Positions 24,331 to 33,455 are shown, numbered from the stretch's first letter. The stretch is 64,000 nt of DNA from Rahnella laticis (GCF_015644585.1 NZ_JADOBI010000001.1:372001-436000); one strand, 5' to 3'. The notes: a model not told the origin generated them from the letters alone. A program made the numbers and translations.

Positions 24331-24361
24331 AAAAAGAAAAACCGCCAGTGGCTGCTGGCGG
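24331..24361 (-). terminator. minus-strand terminator upstream of the Rha gene
   Basis: Read on the minus strand, CCGCCAG-CAGCCA-CTGGCGG is followed by TTTTTCTTTTT. On the plus strand no T run follows, so the structure is directional. No minus-strand gene that it could end was found between it and 25.4 kb. Confidence 0.6.
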
Positions 24362-24393
24362 CTTACATCAACTAAACGACAAGGTATCAATTA

Positions 24394-25173
24394 ATGCTTA
24401 CAGGTAATTTAGCAGTACAGAGCGAAGTTGTCACTATGTCCAGCTTGGAAATTGCCACTCTGGTAGGCAAGCGTCACGACAATGTGAAAAGAACGATTGA
24501 AACTTTAGTGGTTAAAGGCGTAATCACTTCTCCTCAAATTGAGGAAAAGCCCACAGCAGGCCGCCCGACCAATATCTACGTATTTAAAGGTGAGGAAGGG
24601 AAGCGTGACAGCATCGTAGTTGTCGCACAGCTTTATCCAGAATTCACCGCTAAGTTGGTTGACCGCTGGCAGGAACTTGAAAAGCAGATTTCCTCACCAA
24701 TCTTCGACCCGGCACGCGCTCTCAATGACCCAGTCTTCCTGCGAAATGCTTTGCTGGAATATACCGAGAAGGTCGAACATCTTGAGGTTGCCAACAAAGA
24801 CCTTAGCAACAAAGTTGAGAGCATGGAGAACCTGTTTAAGGAGGGGATGACTCCAACGCAGTTTTGCAAAATGTTAAACGGCGTGAATGTCATGATGATT
24901 TGTCGATTCCTTGAGGGGCGAAAGTGGCTATACAACGAGAGCAGGAGTAGCACTCGTTGGCGTGCAGGCAATTATGCCCGCGATAAATACCTGACCGAAC
25001 ATCAGAGCAAAATCAGCGTTCACGGCGGTGATGATTTTATTAAATACATCCCCGTGCTTCTTCACAAAGGCGCAGTACGGATTTACCAGCTTTATCTGAA
25101 GGGTGATCTTCCAATGAAGGCGACCTGGAATGGTGCTTTCACTCACGACAAAGAACTTAAAGGAAACGCATAA
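24394..25173 (+). CDS. Rha-family phage regulatory protein
   Basis: A 259-residue protein. The N-terminal 95 residues match the pRha domain (MSSLEIATLVGKRHDNVKRTIETL, then GRPTNIYVFKGEEGKRDSIVVVAQLYPEFTAKLVDRWQELE). The rest has a coiled stretch (about 120-150) and an antirepressor-like C-terminal domain (MTPTQFCKMLNGVNVMMICRFLEGRKWLYN). Rha proteins modulate lysogeny and host interference in phi80-type phages. It follows ant and probably belongs to the same regulatory island. The ribosome site is weak. Confidence 0.85.
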   Translation: MLTGNLAVQSEVVTMSSLEIATLVGKRHDNVKRTIETLVVKGVITSPQIEEKPTAGRPTNIYVFKGEEGKRDSIVVVAQLYPEFTAKLVDRWQELEKQISSPIFDPARALNDPVFLRNALLEYTEKVEHLEVANKDLSNKVESMENLFKEGMTPTQFCKMLNGVNVMMICRFLEGRKWLYNESRSSTRWRAGNYARDKYLTEHQSKISVHGGDDFIKYIPVLLHKGAVRIYQLYLKGDLPMKATWNGAFTHDKELKGNA

Positions 25174-25415
25174 TGACTATCGAGCTGGCTGGTATCGGAA
25201 TTGCCCTGGCATCTTACGAATATGAGATTAACGGAACCGAGGGGCGCACCGTTGTACTCAAAAGCATTGAAGCAATGGCTGATGGTAATGATGACTACAT
25301 CTATGCAGTAGAAGTGTTTGACGAGATGGAAAATAAAATTGACCGTCAGGTTTTCGAGGATTTTGCTCAGGCGTCAGTGCTGTATAAGGAATTTCGTGCC
25401 CTGAACGATTTATAA
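25173..25415 (+). CDS. phage protein of unknown function, 80 aa
   Basis: It starts in a TAATG overlap with the Rha gene and is followed by a terminator, so it closes the regulatory island. It is an acidic soluble protein with alternating strands and a C-terminal helix (FEDFAQASVLYKEFRALNDL). No family is recognised. Confidence 0.65.
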   Translation: MTIELAGIGIALASYEYEINGTEGRTVVLKSIEAMADGNDDYIYAVEVFDEMENKIDRQVFEDFAQASVLYKEFRALNDL

Positions 25416-25436
25416 ATCTTTGCAACCACATCACAC

Positions 25437-25460
25437 AACCTCGCTCCGGCGGGGTTTTTT
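25437..25460 (+). terminator. intrinsic terminator
   Basis: AACCTCGC pairs with GCGGGGTT (25437-25444 with 25449-25456) around a TCCG loop, and the T run continues to 25460. It separates the island from the tail-tip genes. Confidence 0.85.
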
Positions 25461-25477
25461 ATTATCTGGAGTTAACC

Positions 25478-25828
25478 ATGCCTGAAGTATTCACATGGAG
25501 CCCGCAAAAAGGCTTCACGGTTTCCCGTGCGCCAAATGTGGCAGTAGTCAGTCTTGGTGATGGTTATGAACAGCGTCAAACAAAGGGGATCAATCCTCTG
25601 ATGGACAAATATTCCCTGACGTTCATCGGAACTGATGGGATCTGCGATAGACCGAATTATGCAAAACAGGCTGAGGCATTTTTGAAGGCAAGAATGGCAG
25701 TTGAGTCGTTCTATTGGACGCCATCTATGACCGGCGTTCAGGCTTTATTTGTTTGCCGGTCGTGGTCATTGAAGAAAACAGGCGGCGTTCATGAGCTAAC
25801 GTGTGATTTTGAGCAGGTGCCACGATGA
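25478..25828 (+). CDS. minor tail protein (lambda gpM-like)
   Basis: A 116-residue tail-tip protein. It has the opening TWSPQKGFTVSRAPNVAVVSLGDGYEQR and the C-terminal SWSLKKTGGVHELTCDFEQ seen in gpM-like proteins, which sit at the distal tube end. It starts the M-L-K-I-J order shared with lambda. GGAG lies upstream of the start. Confidence 0.85.
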   Translation: MPEVFTWSPQKGFTVSRAPNVAVVSLGDGYEQRQTKGINPLMDKYSLTFIGTDGICDRPNYAKQAEAFLKARMAVESFYWTPSMTGVQALFVCRSWSLKKTGGVHELTCDFEQVPR

Positions 25829-26529
25829 GAGACATACCAGCAGAACTAATCATCGAGAGCGTTGACGCCGGTGTAGGTGCGATGCTCGACCTATTCGAAG
25901 TGGATCTTCAATCATTCGGCGGGGATGTCATTCGTTTCCATGCTGGCACGAATGGTTATTACGGAAACGTAATTTGGAAGGGGACGGTCTACTCGGCATA
26001 TCCGATAGCTGTTGAGGGCTTTGAGATAAAATCTGAGGGTACGTATTCTCGTCCTGTGATGAAGGTGGCAAACATCACAGGATTGGTTACAGGAATCAAT
26101 AGTGACTTTGATGACGCGTTGGGAGCGGTAGTTACTCGGCGTCAGGTTCCTGTCTATCATCTAGACGCGGTTAACTTTCCCGGAGGGAATCCTAATGCTG
26201 ACCCAACGATGGAAGCCGTTTCTCGTTATGTCATTGAGGAAATGGCTGAGGAAACATTCGAGACGGTTACCTACAATCTCGCTACCCCGGTTGACTGCGA
26301 TAACTCCATCATTCCTGCGCGTACTATCCTGGCTGATGTTTGCCAGTGGGTTTATCGCGGAGATGGCTGTGGTTACTCGGGACCCGCCGTGGCAGATGAA
26401 AAAGACGTGCCGACCTCGGACATGAGTAAGGATAAATGCTCAAAGCATACCTCTGGCTGTCGGTTACGTTTCCCCAAACCCAGCGCACTTCCATTCGGCG
26501 GTTATCCTGGCTCCGCTAAGGTTTCCTGA
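25825..26529 (+). CDS. minor tail protein (lambda gpL-like, Fe-S binding)
   Basis: A 234-residue protein with the gpL layout: an N-terminal domain that packs in the tail tip, and a C-terminal part with four conserved cysteines in CQWVYRGDGCGY and KCSKHTSGCRLRF. In lambda gpL the equivalent cysteines bind a 4Fe-4S cluster. It overlaps the previous gene by 4 bases and the next by 1. Confidence 0.88.
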   Translation: MRDIPAELIIESVDAGVGAMLDLFEVDLQSFGGDVIRFHAGTNGYYGNVIWKGTVYSAYPIAVEGFEIKSEGTYSRPVMKVANITGLVTGINSDFDDALGAVVTRRQVPVYHLDAVNFPGGNPNADPTMEAVSRYVIEEMAEETFETVTYNLATPVDCDNSIIPARTILADVCQWVYRGDGCGYSGPAVADEKDVPTSDMSKDKCSKHTSGCRLRFPKPSALPFGGYPGSAKVS

Positions 26530-27254
26530 TGCTAGAACAGCAATGTATTGAATTGGCGGCATCCTCTCAGGATGAGGTGTGTGGGCTCATTGTGAACGGT
26601 AATCAATTATTTCCCTGTCGAAACACTCATCCCGAGCCTATGCAACACTTTCGAATCAGTGAAGACGACTGGTTAAGCGCAGAGGATGAAGGCGATGTCA
26701 CCGCTGTTATCCATTCACACCCCCAACCGAAACTCGTTCTTTCTGGTACTGATCGCCAGATGCAGCTTAGTACCGGCATCGAATGGTGGCTGGTGAGTGA
26801 AGGCCGCCTACGCAAGTTCAGACCAGTGCCACACCTGCTGGGCAGGCGCTTCGAGCACGGTGTCACGGATTGCTACACCCTTTTCAGGGATGCATATCAC
26901 CTTTGCGGAATCGACCTGCCTGACTTTGAACGCACAAACGGATGGTGGCTTCGCGAGGAAAATTTGTACCTAAATAATTTATCTGCGAATGGGTTTTATG
27001 AAGTGGAAATGAAAGATATTCAGCCGGGTGACGTTTTGATTCGAAGGGCGTTTCCTGAGAGTGACCCTTGCCATGCGATGGTCTATCTAGGAGGCAATAT
27101 GGTCATTCACCACGAACAGTCAGGGCGATTAAGTCGCAGAGAGCCATTAAGACCGGCATACCTGAGATTAACTCATTCCATTTGGAGGCATGAACAATGC
27201 TCATCTTTAGATTTGCGGGGAGTTTACGACGACATTTCCGCAAGGTCTCTTTGA
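26529..27254 (+). CDS. tail-tip peptidase (lambda gpK-like, JAMM plus NlpC/P60)
   Basis: A 241-residue protein of two domains. Residues 1 to about 95 are a JAMM metallopeptidase with EVCGLI and HSHPQP followed by LSGTD, giving the zinc ligands. Residues about 105-215 are an NlpC/P60 cysteine hydrolase with TDCYTLFRDAY (Cys) and CHAMVYLGG (His). It probably helps tail-tip assembly and local peptidoglycan cutting at infection. It overlaps the gpI-like gene by 58 bases. Confidence 0.92.
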   Translation: MLEQQCIELAASSQDEVCGLIVNGNQLFPCRNTHPEPMQHFRISEDDWLSAEDEGDVTAVIHSHPQPKLVLSGTDRQMQLSTGIEWWLVSEGRLRKFRPVPHLLGRRFEHGVTDCYTLFRDAYHLCGIDLPDFERTNGWWLREENLYLNNLSANGFYEVEMKDIQPGDVLIRRAFPESDPCHAMVYLGGNMVIHHEQSGRLSRREPLRPAYLRLTHSIWRHEQCSSLDLRGVYDDISARSL

Positions 27255-27727
27255 AAGTCGATACTCCAGCCCAGGGTTTACGCCTTCTTCTTGCTCAGTG
27301 TCCTGAATTCAAGCGCGACTTTTACAAGACTAAAATTCGTATGCGTATTGATGGTAACGATGTGAATAACGATAACCTGCATTTTCACATGGACCGGCAA
27401 CCAAAGGATGGCGCGACCATTTTATTCGTTCCGATAGTTGAAGGCTCTATCGTCGGTGCTGGTTGGGCAGTTTGGACGCTGGTTGCAGTCACCGTGGCAT
27501 CCGTTGCCTACTCGCTATACATGACGTCCCACATGAAGACCAAAACTTCAGCTGACTCAGCTCAGTCAGGTTCGATAACCAACAACTCATTTACCAGCGC
27601 AGAGAACAGGGTCGGGCAGGGAAGGCCAGTGCCTTTGCTGCTTGGTGAAATGGTTGTTGGGTCAAACATTATCTCCCTTGGTATCGACACAACGAACAAT
27701 CAGGACTGGGATATTTCAATAAGTTAA
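27197..27727 (+). CDS. tail assembly protein (lambda gpI-like)
   Basis: A 176-residue protein. The first 80 residues form the ubiquitin-like tail assembly domain (DTPAQGLRLLLAQCPEFKRDFY). A hydrophobic segment follows (about 84-108, IVGAGWAVWTLVAVTVASVAYSLYM). The C-terminal segment is GQGRPVPLLLGEMVVGSNIIS, which is characteristic of gpI. It is needed to assemble the tip. The start at 27197 lies inside the K gene, as in lambda. Confidence 0.88.
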   Translation: MLIFRFAGSLRRHFRKVSLKVDTPAQGLRLLLAQCPEFKRDFYKTKIRMRIDGNDVNNDNLHFHMDRQPKDGATILFVPIVEGSIVGAGWAVWTLVAVTVASVAYSLYMTSHMKTKTSADSAQSGSITNNSFTSAENRVGQGRPVPLLLGEMVVGSNIISLGIDTTNNQDWDISIS

Positions 27728-27736
27728 GGTGAAAAG

Positions 27737-30700
27737 ATGAGCTCAGGCGGCGGCGGTGGCAGCACTCCAAAACTTATTAACGATAATCTAAAATCCAAAC
27801 AGTTCTATCAGGTGCTGGACCTTATTTCTGAAGGTCCAATATACGGACCGGTAGACCAGAATCACTTATCTTCCTTCCTGCTAAATAAAACTCCTGTCAC
27901 TAACGCAAACGGCGATGTCAGCGTTAACGGCGTCAGCGTTGCATGGAGACCGGGCACAGCAAGCCAGTCACCAATTAATGGATTTGGCGCTATACAGGCA
28001 ACAACGATCATTAATACCGCTGTAACGCAATCAACCCCATTGGTCAGAACCATTACTGACAATGACGTTACCCGCGTGAGATTTAACGTTGGCGTCAGCT
28101 CTCTTGCAGAGCAGGACAGCAAAGGCAACCAAAAGAACACTTCCGTGACAATGGTTCTTGAAACAAGAACGGGCAACTCGGCTTTTCAGGTAGCTCAGAC
28201 TGTAACTATTACCGGGAAAATCTCAGGGGAATATCTTGAAGCTTATGTAATTGATGCTCCAGAGACTAAACCATTCGATATTCGCGTAAGAAGAATTACC
28301 CCTGATAGCACAAGCGATCTGCTAACAAACGGCACTGTATGGAACAGTTTCGTCGAGATTACTGATGACAATCTTTCTTATCCGTATTCGGCAGTTTGCG
28401 GGGCTGTCATCGACCGTGATCAGTACACGGATACGCCAAACCGCACTTACCATTTACGCGGCCTGATTGTCGATGTGCCTGATAATTATGATCCGATCAC
28501 GCGCACTTACAACGGGCTGTGGTTAGGTGGGTTTAAGTCGGCATGGACAAACAATCCGGCATGGATATTCCGAGCATTGGTTAAAAATACCCGGTATGGG
28601 TTGGCTCGCCGGGCGGGGTATATCGATGTAGACGACGGCAGCCTTTACGTGCTCTCTCAGTTTTGCGATCAGCTAGTTGATGACGGCTATGGCGGCAAAG
28701 AGCCACGATTTACGCTAAACGCTTATGTGACCGAACAAAAGAGTGCGCGTGATTTGCTGGATGATATCGCGGGCATGTTCAGAGGGATTGCGCTCTGGGA
28801 TGGGATGCGGTTCTCAATCATGATTGACCGCCCGCAAGACCCAGTTTCAGCGGTCACCAATGCCAACGTTGTCGATGGATTGTTTTCTTACAGCTCCATG
28901 AAACGTTCTGAGCGCTATAACGCGGTAGTCGTCTCATGGACAGATCCAAGTAACGGCTGGGAGCAGGTGAAGGAGTACTACTCAGATGACGCGCTTATTG
29001 ACCGCTACGGGTACAATGAAACCACTATTGAGGCTTTTGGCTGTACATCACGTGGACAGGCGCTGAGAACGGCTAAGTGGCTGGTTGAGAGCGCGAAGCT
29101 TGAGAAGGAAAAGGTCACCTTTCGAATGGCTCGTGATGCGATTGCATTTATGCCTGGTGACATAATTGAGGTGATGGATAACGACCACGCTGCGACAAGA
29201 TTGGGCGGCAGGATTATTTCTCATAGTGGCAGGGTTTTGAATGTAGATGCTAATGTTTCTACGTTAGCAGGGAACAGTGACACCATGTCAATCATGGGGT
29301 CAGATGGCAAGTTTGTTAAGTATGTTATTTCATCAGTTTCCGGATCAGCTATTACTCTTTCCTCAGCGCCGATTTGGGTTAAGGATGGAACAATTTTCGT
29401 CATATCAGCAGGCGAGGTTTCAACAAGGCTGTGGCGAATAATGGGTGTATCAGAGGATGAAAACAACTCGGTTTACAGCATTTCAGCGACACTACATAAC
29501 CCAAATAAACAAGCCATTGTTGACGAAGGTGCAGTGTTTGATGTCCCGAATGACACCCTGAATGGGTATCGCGTGCCGAATATCGAAAATCTTAGGATCA
29601 TCAATGTAAATAGTGAAACCGTTCAAGTCGCGGCCACATGGGAAACGGCTACGTTGACCAAGAAAATTGTCTTCGAATTGTACGTTTATTCGCTTGATGG
29701 AAAGGTCGTAGCTCAGTATGAAACTGACCAGTTCCGTTATGAGTTTTATGGACTAGACGCCGGTGCATATTCACTTGGCGTTCGAGGTCGAAACGAGAAT
29801 GGAATGAAGGGCGCTGAAACTCAAATCAGCTTGGTGATTGGTGCTCCCGCAGCACCATCATTCATTCAATGGACGCCAGGGTTCTTCTCTGCTGACGTGG
29901 TCCCTGTAATGAGCGTCAGCGCAACAACCGATACTTCTTTTGAGTTCTGGTATACCGGTGAGGTTCAAGCTTCTAGCATTGCAAATGTTGAGAATGAGGC
30001 TCAGTTCCTTGGGCGTGCATCACAATGGACGCTACATAATTTGAAGGCCGACACCACTTACTATATGTACGTGAGAACGAAGAATGCCTTTGGTGTTTCT
30101 GGCTTCGTGGAGGCTTCAGGAAAAGCATCTTCCGATATTCCGGGCATGATTGACTACATTGACGAAGCCATCAGGGATTCAGAAGCTTTCCAGCACCTTT
30201 CGGGGCAGATCGATACGAATATCGAAGGCATGCTGCAAAATGCTCTCGACAATGACTCCAGCGTGACCCACCAGTTCCAGCAATACGGTGAGGTTCGTGC
30301 AGACGTCATTACCATCAGCACGACTGTAGCAACGCTTGATCGGGCTTTTGCTGAGCAAAATACTTTAGTTCAGGCGCAGATAGGAGATCTGACGTCATCG
30401 GTCAATCAAAAACTTACCGCAACAGTAAATTCAGATGGAACGGCTAGTGCGTTCTATGACGTCGGTCTGCAAATACTGCGTAATGGTCAATATTATAAAA
30501 CTGGCATGTCCATGGGGATTGAGCCATCAGGAAGCGACTATAAGTCGACAATCGCTTTTAGTGCTGACCAATTTGGTATTTACACAGGAAGTACGGCTGG
30601 AAGCTACCAGCTGGCATTTGCTGCTATCAATGGGCAAGTATTCTTGCGCTCAGCATTCATTCAAGATGCATCGATAGACAATGCGAAGATCGGTAACTTC

Positions 30701-30880
30701 ATACAGTCAAATAACTATGTAGAAGGTGTTGCAGGTTGGAGGCTTGATAAAGGGGGGACATTTATCAATATGGGGACTTCCGGCAATGGTGGCAAGAAGT
30801 CTACTAACGTAACGGACAGTGTAAAAGATGAAAATGGGGTTCTGCGTACGCAGATTGGTTTAATTACGGGGGTTTGGTAA
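27737..30880 (+). CDS. J: central tail tip and host-specificity protein (lambda gpJ-like)
   Basis: A 1047-residue protein. The N terminus GGGGGSTPKLINDNLKSKQFYQVLDLISEGPI is the gpJ signature. About 130-600 is the tail-hub core with a tip attachment domain (NPAWIFRALVKNTRYGLARR). About 600-800 holds fibronectin type III-like repeats. The C-terminal part (about 850-1047) is coiled and beta-helical and should contact the receptor. Lambda gpJ binds LamB; FhuA is suggested here by the adjacent cor. The ribosome site lies within AAGGTGAAAAG. Confidence 0.93.
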   Translation: MSSGGGGGSTPKLINDNLKSKQFYQVLDLISEGPIYGPVDQNHLSSFLLNKTPVTNANGDVSVNGVSVAWRPGTASQSPINGFGAIQATTIINTAVTQSTPLVRTITDNDVTRVRFNVGVSSLAEQDSKGNQKNTSVTMVLETRTGNSAFQVAQTVTITGKISGEYLEAYVIDAPETKPFDIRVRRITPDSTSDLLTNGTVWNSFVEITDDNLSYPYSAVCGAVIDRDQYTDTPNRTYHLRGLIVDVPDNYDPITRTYNGLWLGGFKSAWTNNPAWIFRALVKNTRYGLARRAGYIDVDDGSLYVLSQFCDQLVDDGYGGKEPRFTLNAYVTEQKSARDLLDDIAGMFRGIALWDGMRFSIMIDRPQDPVSAVTNANVVDGLFSYSSMKRSERYNAVVVSWTDPSNGWEQVKEYYSDDALIDRYGYNETTIEAFGCTSRGQALRTAKWLVESAKLEKEKVTFRMARDAIAFMPGDIIEVMDNDHAATRLGGRIISHSGRVLNVDANVSTLAGNSDTMSIMGSDGKFVKYVISSVSGSAITLSSAPIWVKDGTIFVISAGEVSTRLWRIMGVSEDENNSVYSISATLHNPNKQAIVDEGAVFDVPNDTLNGYRVPNIENLRIINVNSETVQVAATWETATLTKKIVFELYVYSLDGKVVAQYETDQFRYEFYGLDAGAYSLGVRGRNENGMKGAETQISLVIGAPAAPSFIQWTPGFFSADVVPVMSVSATTDTSFEFWYTGEVQASSIANVENEAQFLGRASQWTLHNLKADTTYYMYVRTKNAFGVSGFVEASGKASSDIPGMIDYIDEAIRDSEAFQHLSGQIDTNIEGMLQNALDNDSSVTHQFQQYGEVRADVITISTTVATLDRAFAEQNTLVQAQIGDLTSSVNQKLTATVNSDGTASAFYDVGLQILRNGQYYKTGMSMGIEPSGSDYKSTIAFSADQFGIYTGSTAGSYQLAFAAINGQVFLRSAFIQDASIDNAKIGNFIQSNNYVEGVAGWRLDKGGTFINMGTSGNGGKKSTNVTDSVKDENGVLRTQIGLITGVW

Positions 30881-31194
30881 TGGCTAACTGGGGAATTCAA
30901 ACGTGGGATGCGAACGGGAACCCAAATAACACCGGGATTGTGCAGGTGTTAGTTGTGGCAACTGTGTATTTGAGTGCCGGGCAGGTTTCCGGCACTTATT
31001 CTTATACCGTGCCGACAGGGTTTAAAGTTGCCGCAATACAGTCCCCGATTACTGGCGATGCATATTCCGGATCACGCCGTAAAGTCACTGGCTCAGGCGG
31101 CACGATAACGATCAGCGATGCATCCGGCGATTACTCGGCAGGAACGTACACCGCTGATGAGTGTTGGCTAATAATTTATTTGGTGAAGGCATAA
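30880..31194 (+). CDS. tail protein, 104 aa (DUF6453-like N-terminal module)
   Basis: It starts in a TAATG overlap with J. The sequence MANWGIQTWDANGNPNNTG resembles the start of the next protein (MATWGALFTDQYGNPWTTP), so the two share a domain that probably attaches to the tail tip. It is otherwise beta-rich and glycine-rich. Its order directly after J supports a tail accessory role. Confidence 0.6.
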   Translation: MANWGIQTWDANGNPNNTGIVQVLVVATVYLSAGQVSGTYSYTVPTGFKVAAIQSPITGDAYSGSRRKVTGSGGTITISDASGDYSAGTYTADECWLIIYLVKA

Positions 31195-31862
31195 TGGCAA
31201 CTTGGGGCGCACTTTTTACCGATCAGTATGGGAACCCATGGACCACGCCGGACACGACACCTATGTGTCTGGTGCAGAAAATAGTTTTAAATCCCTCATC
31301 GGCTGGCTCGTATACGTTGCCTGTCAATTCATCATCGCCGTTTATTATTGCCTGCCATGCCACGGTGTCGAATGTACTTTTCTATATCAGAAAGGTCGAT
31401 TCCACTTATACCCTGAATTATAAGGTAGCGGGGACGGGCGGCAGTCCGGGAACTGTCACCATTTACATTTTTGGATACGTCATACCGCAACCGCTGCCTA
31501 AATGGGGAGTTGCCATCTGGAATGCTGCGGGGCAGTGCATTTTGACCAATGAAACTAAGGTGATGAATCCACCGGTTGGATACGGGACAATAGGCTCCAC
31601 AACCGACATCGGATATTTGGTTGATAAAACTGTCAGTGGAAAATGGGCCGTGTTGCCCAGAGTGGTGGGTGTTGTGGTGGGCGTTATGGGCACCACCCAG
31701 CCACGCCCGTGGTCTTCTCCCATTGATACTTCAGCATACTACGACGGTTCTTCTACTCGCATCAGGGCCGGTCAGCGCGATGCGCCTGGTGAAGAGTTAC
31801 ACAATGTTGGCTATTCAAACTCGCGCGATCAGATATTCGCGATTGATGTTTCACGTTATTAA
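31194..31862 (+). CDS. tail accessory protein, 222 aa (DUF6453-like)
   Basis: A beta-rich protein with two similar modules: MATWGALFTDQYGNPW at residue 1 and KWGVAIWNAAGQCILTN at about residue 104. It starts in a TAATG overlap with the related upstream gene. It is likely a tail-tip accessory or receptor-interaction protein. The start at 31194 is preferred to an upstream in-frame one at 31161, which lies in the previous gene. Confidence 0.65.
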   Translation: MATWGALFTDQYGNPWTTPDTTPMCLVQKIVLNPSSAGSYTLPVNSSSPFIIACHATVSNVLFYIRKVDSTYTLNYKVAGTGGSPGTVTIYIFGYVIPQPLPKWGVAIWNAAGQCILTNETKVMNPPVGYGTIGSTTDIGYLVDKTVSGKWAVLPRVVGVVVGVMGTTQPRPWSSPIDTSAYYDGSSTRIRAGQRDAPGEELHNVGYSNSRDQIFAIDVSRY

Positions 31863-31880
31863 TCAATAAATAACGAGAAC

Positions 31881-31914
31881 GATCGTTTTAAACGATCAAT
31901 ATCAATTTATTGAT
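31881..31914. repeat. twin palindromes upstream of cor
   Basis: GATCGTTTTAAACGATC (31881-31897) is a perfect 8+1+8 inverted repeat, and ATCAATTTATTGAT (31901-31914) is a second perfect one (6+2+6). They could be operators for the cor promoter or the remains of a terminator for the tail operon. No T-run terminator follows. Confidence 0.6.
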
Positions 31915-31946
31915 CTATATAACCAATTATCCCCGCTCAATATTCA

Positions 31947-31975
31947 TTGTTAATGTCTTTTTATCTACGTTGATA
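31947..31975 (+). promoter_or_regulatory. candidate cor promoter
   Basis: TTGTTA (31947-31952) and TTGATA (31970-31975) are spaced by 17 bases, ending 11 bases before the cor start. The match is moderate. A separate promoter is expected because cor must be expressed in the lysogen. Confidence 0.4.
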
Positions 31976-31986
31976 GGGACATAAAC

Positions 31987-32223
31987 ATGAAGAATATTTT
32001 AATGGTTCTTGCCATTGCTTTGATGGTTTCCGGTTGTGCAGGAATGCTTGAAAAGCAGGAGCCTGTTTGTGCTGGCGTTGCGCTGGTCGCAGGGCAGGAA
32101 ACCAATGTGCAGATTTATGGCGTTCGTAAGGTAGCCAGTCAAACCCAGTATAAAGCAGGTGATCCATTCGGCTGGCGCTGGGTAAGTAAGACGAATTTCA
32201 TCAGCACAACGTGCGATAAATAA
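31987..32223 (+). CDS. cor: Cor, receptor-blocking exclusion lipoprotein
   Basis: A 78-residue lipoprotein with signal and lipobox VSGC (Cys17). The mature segment PVCAGVALVAGQETNVQIYGVRKVASQTQYKAG and the end RWVSKTNFISTTC match the Cor family of phi80, N15 and HK022. Cor is placed in the outer membrane of lysogens and blocks the FhuA receptor, preventing superinfection. Its position between J and the tail fibre is also typical. It has a separate promoter candidate and terminator. Confidence 0.92.
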   Translation: MKNILMVLAIALMVSGCAGMLEKQEPVCAGVALVAGQETNVQIYGVRKVASQTQYKAGDPFGWRWVSKTNFISTTCDK

Positions 32224-32240
32224 CCACACTATTTCACATG

Positions 32241-32263
32241 AACCCGCTTCGGCGGGTTTTTTT
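32241..32263 (+). terminator. terminator after cor
   Basis: CCCGC-TTCG-GCGGG (32243-32256) followed by seven T. Confidence 0.88.
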
Positions 32264-32279
32264 ATGCCCGGAGAAAAGC

Positions 32280-33455
32280 ATGTCAGTAGGCACAATCGCA
32301 TTAACCAATAATTCAGCAAACGTGACCGGTACCGGAACGGCATTCACCACCGACTTAAAAGCCAATGATTTTATTGTCGCTATCGTCGGAGGAGTGACAT
32401 ATACGCTGGCAGTAAAGGCAATCACGTCCGCAACAGCATTAACGTTAATCACGCCATATGGCGGGCCGACCGCAACCGGAAACGCTTGGACAGCAGTACC
32501 CAATTCAACAATGGTGGGGATTACTGCCCAAATCGCCGCTGATGTGTCGAAGGCTATCCGTGGCCTGAATCTGGATAAAGCCAACTGGCAGCAGGTATTT
32601 AGCGGAACGGGAACCATCACGGTTACCTTGCCAGACGGTTCAAGTTACACCGGACCGGCATGGTCGAGCATTACCACTTCATTGGCAGGGAAAGCAGCCA
32701 GGGGCGCGAACAACGATATTACATCGCTGGCGGGTTTAACCACCGCCCTAAGCGTTACGCAGGGTGGTACTGGTGGCAATACTCAGGCTACCGCACGAAC
32801 TGGTTTAGGTCTGGGCTCTGCTGCGACGGCGACCATTGGAACTGCAGGGGCAACCGTTCCGCTATGCAATACTAATAACAATTTTGCCGGTGTGAACACT
32901 TTTTCCGCCACTGGCTTTGCTGTAACCAAACCTCCCGCGTCAATTGACGCGAGCCAGAATATGAACTGGATATACTCGTCGAATGCGGGTGGAGCGTATG
33001 CTTATGCGCGCCAAAATATTGTTGGTTCCTTTAATGCTTTAACCTTCGCGTTAGGGGCTAGCGGTGCGGAATGGAGCATGTACCTGCGACAAAACGGTGA
33101 TGTGGTGGCCACTGCCGGTCAATTCCTGGGTCAGTCAGATAATAGAATCAAGGATAAAGTTGAGCCTATCACCGACCCACTTATAAAAATGCGAAACATC
33201 ACAGGTGCAAAGTGGGTCCGTCTGGATACTGGACGGGTGGGGTTCGGGTTTATCGCTCAGGATGTCCAGAAAGACTTCCCAGAGGCGGTGACCATAGGCG
33301 GTACCACAGTCCTGAAAGATGGTACGGAAGTAGATGGCACTTTAGTTGTCGATACAAACAGTGTTGCTGCTGCTTTACATCATCAGGCAATTTTAGCGTT
33401 GATGGATAAAGTTGAAGCGCTTGAGGCAAGACTGGCAGAATTGCAGACCAGCTGA
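32280..33455 (+). CDS. tail fibre with S74 intramolecular chaperone domain
   Basis: A 391-residue protein. The N-terminal about 80 residues (SVGTIALTNNSANVTGTGTAF) form a small beta domain common in phage fibres. The middle is Gly-, Thr- and Ala-rich fibre. The C-terminal 110 residues are a peptidase S74 chaperone: QSDNRIKDKVEPI with the conserved Ser-Asp cleavage site and a final coiled coil (ALMDKVEALEARLAEL). The chaperone folds the trimer and cuts itself off. The start at 32280 has GGAG upstream. Confidence 0.88.
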   Translation: MSVGTIALTNNSANVTGTGTAFTTDLKANDFIVAIVGGVTYTLAVKAITSATALTLITPYGGPTATGNAWTAVPNSTMVGITAQIAADVSKAIRGLNLDKANWQQVFSGTGTITVTLPDGSSYTGPAWSSITTSLAGKAARGANNDITSLAGLTTALSVTQGGTGGNTQATARTGLGLGSAATATIGTAGATVPLCNTNNNFAGVNTFSATGFAVTKPPASIDASQNMNWIYSSNAGGAYAYARQNIVGSFNALTFALGASGAEWSMYLRQNGDVVATAGQFLGQSDNRIKDKVEPITDPLIKMRNITGAKWVRLDTGRVGFGFIAQDVQKDFPEAVTIGGTTVLKDGTEVDGTLVVDTNSVAAALHHQAILALMDKVEALEARLAELQTS

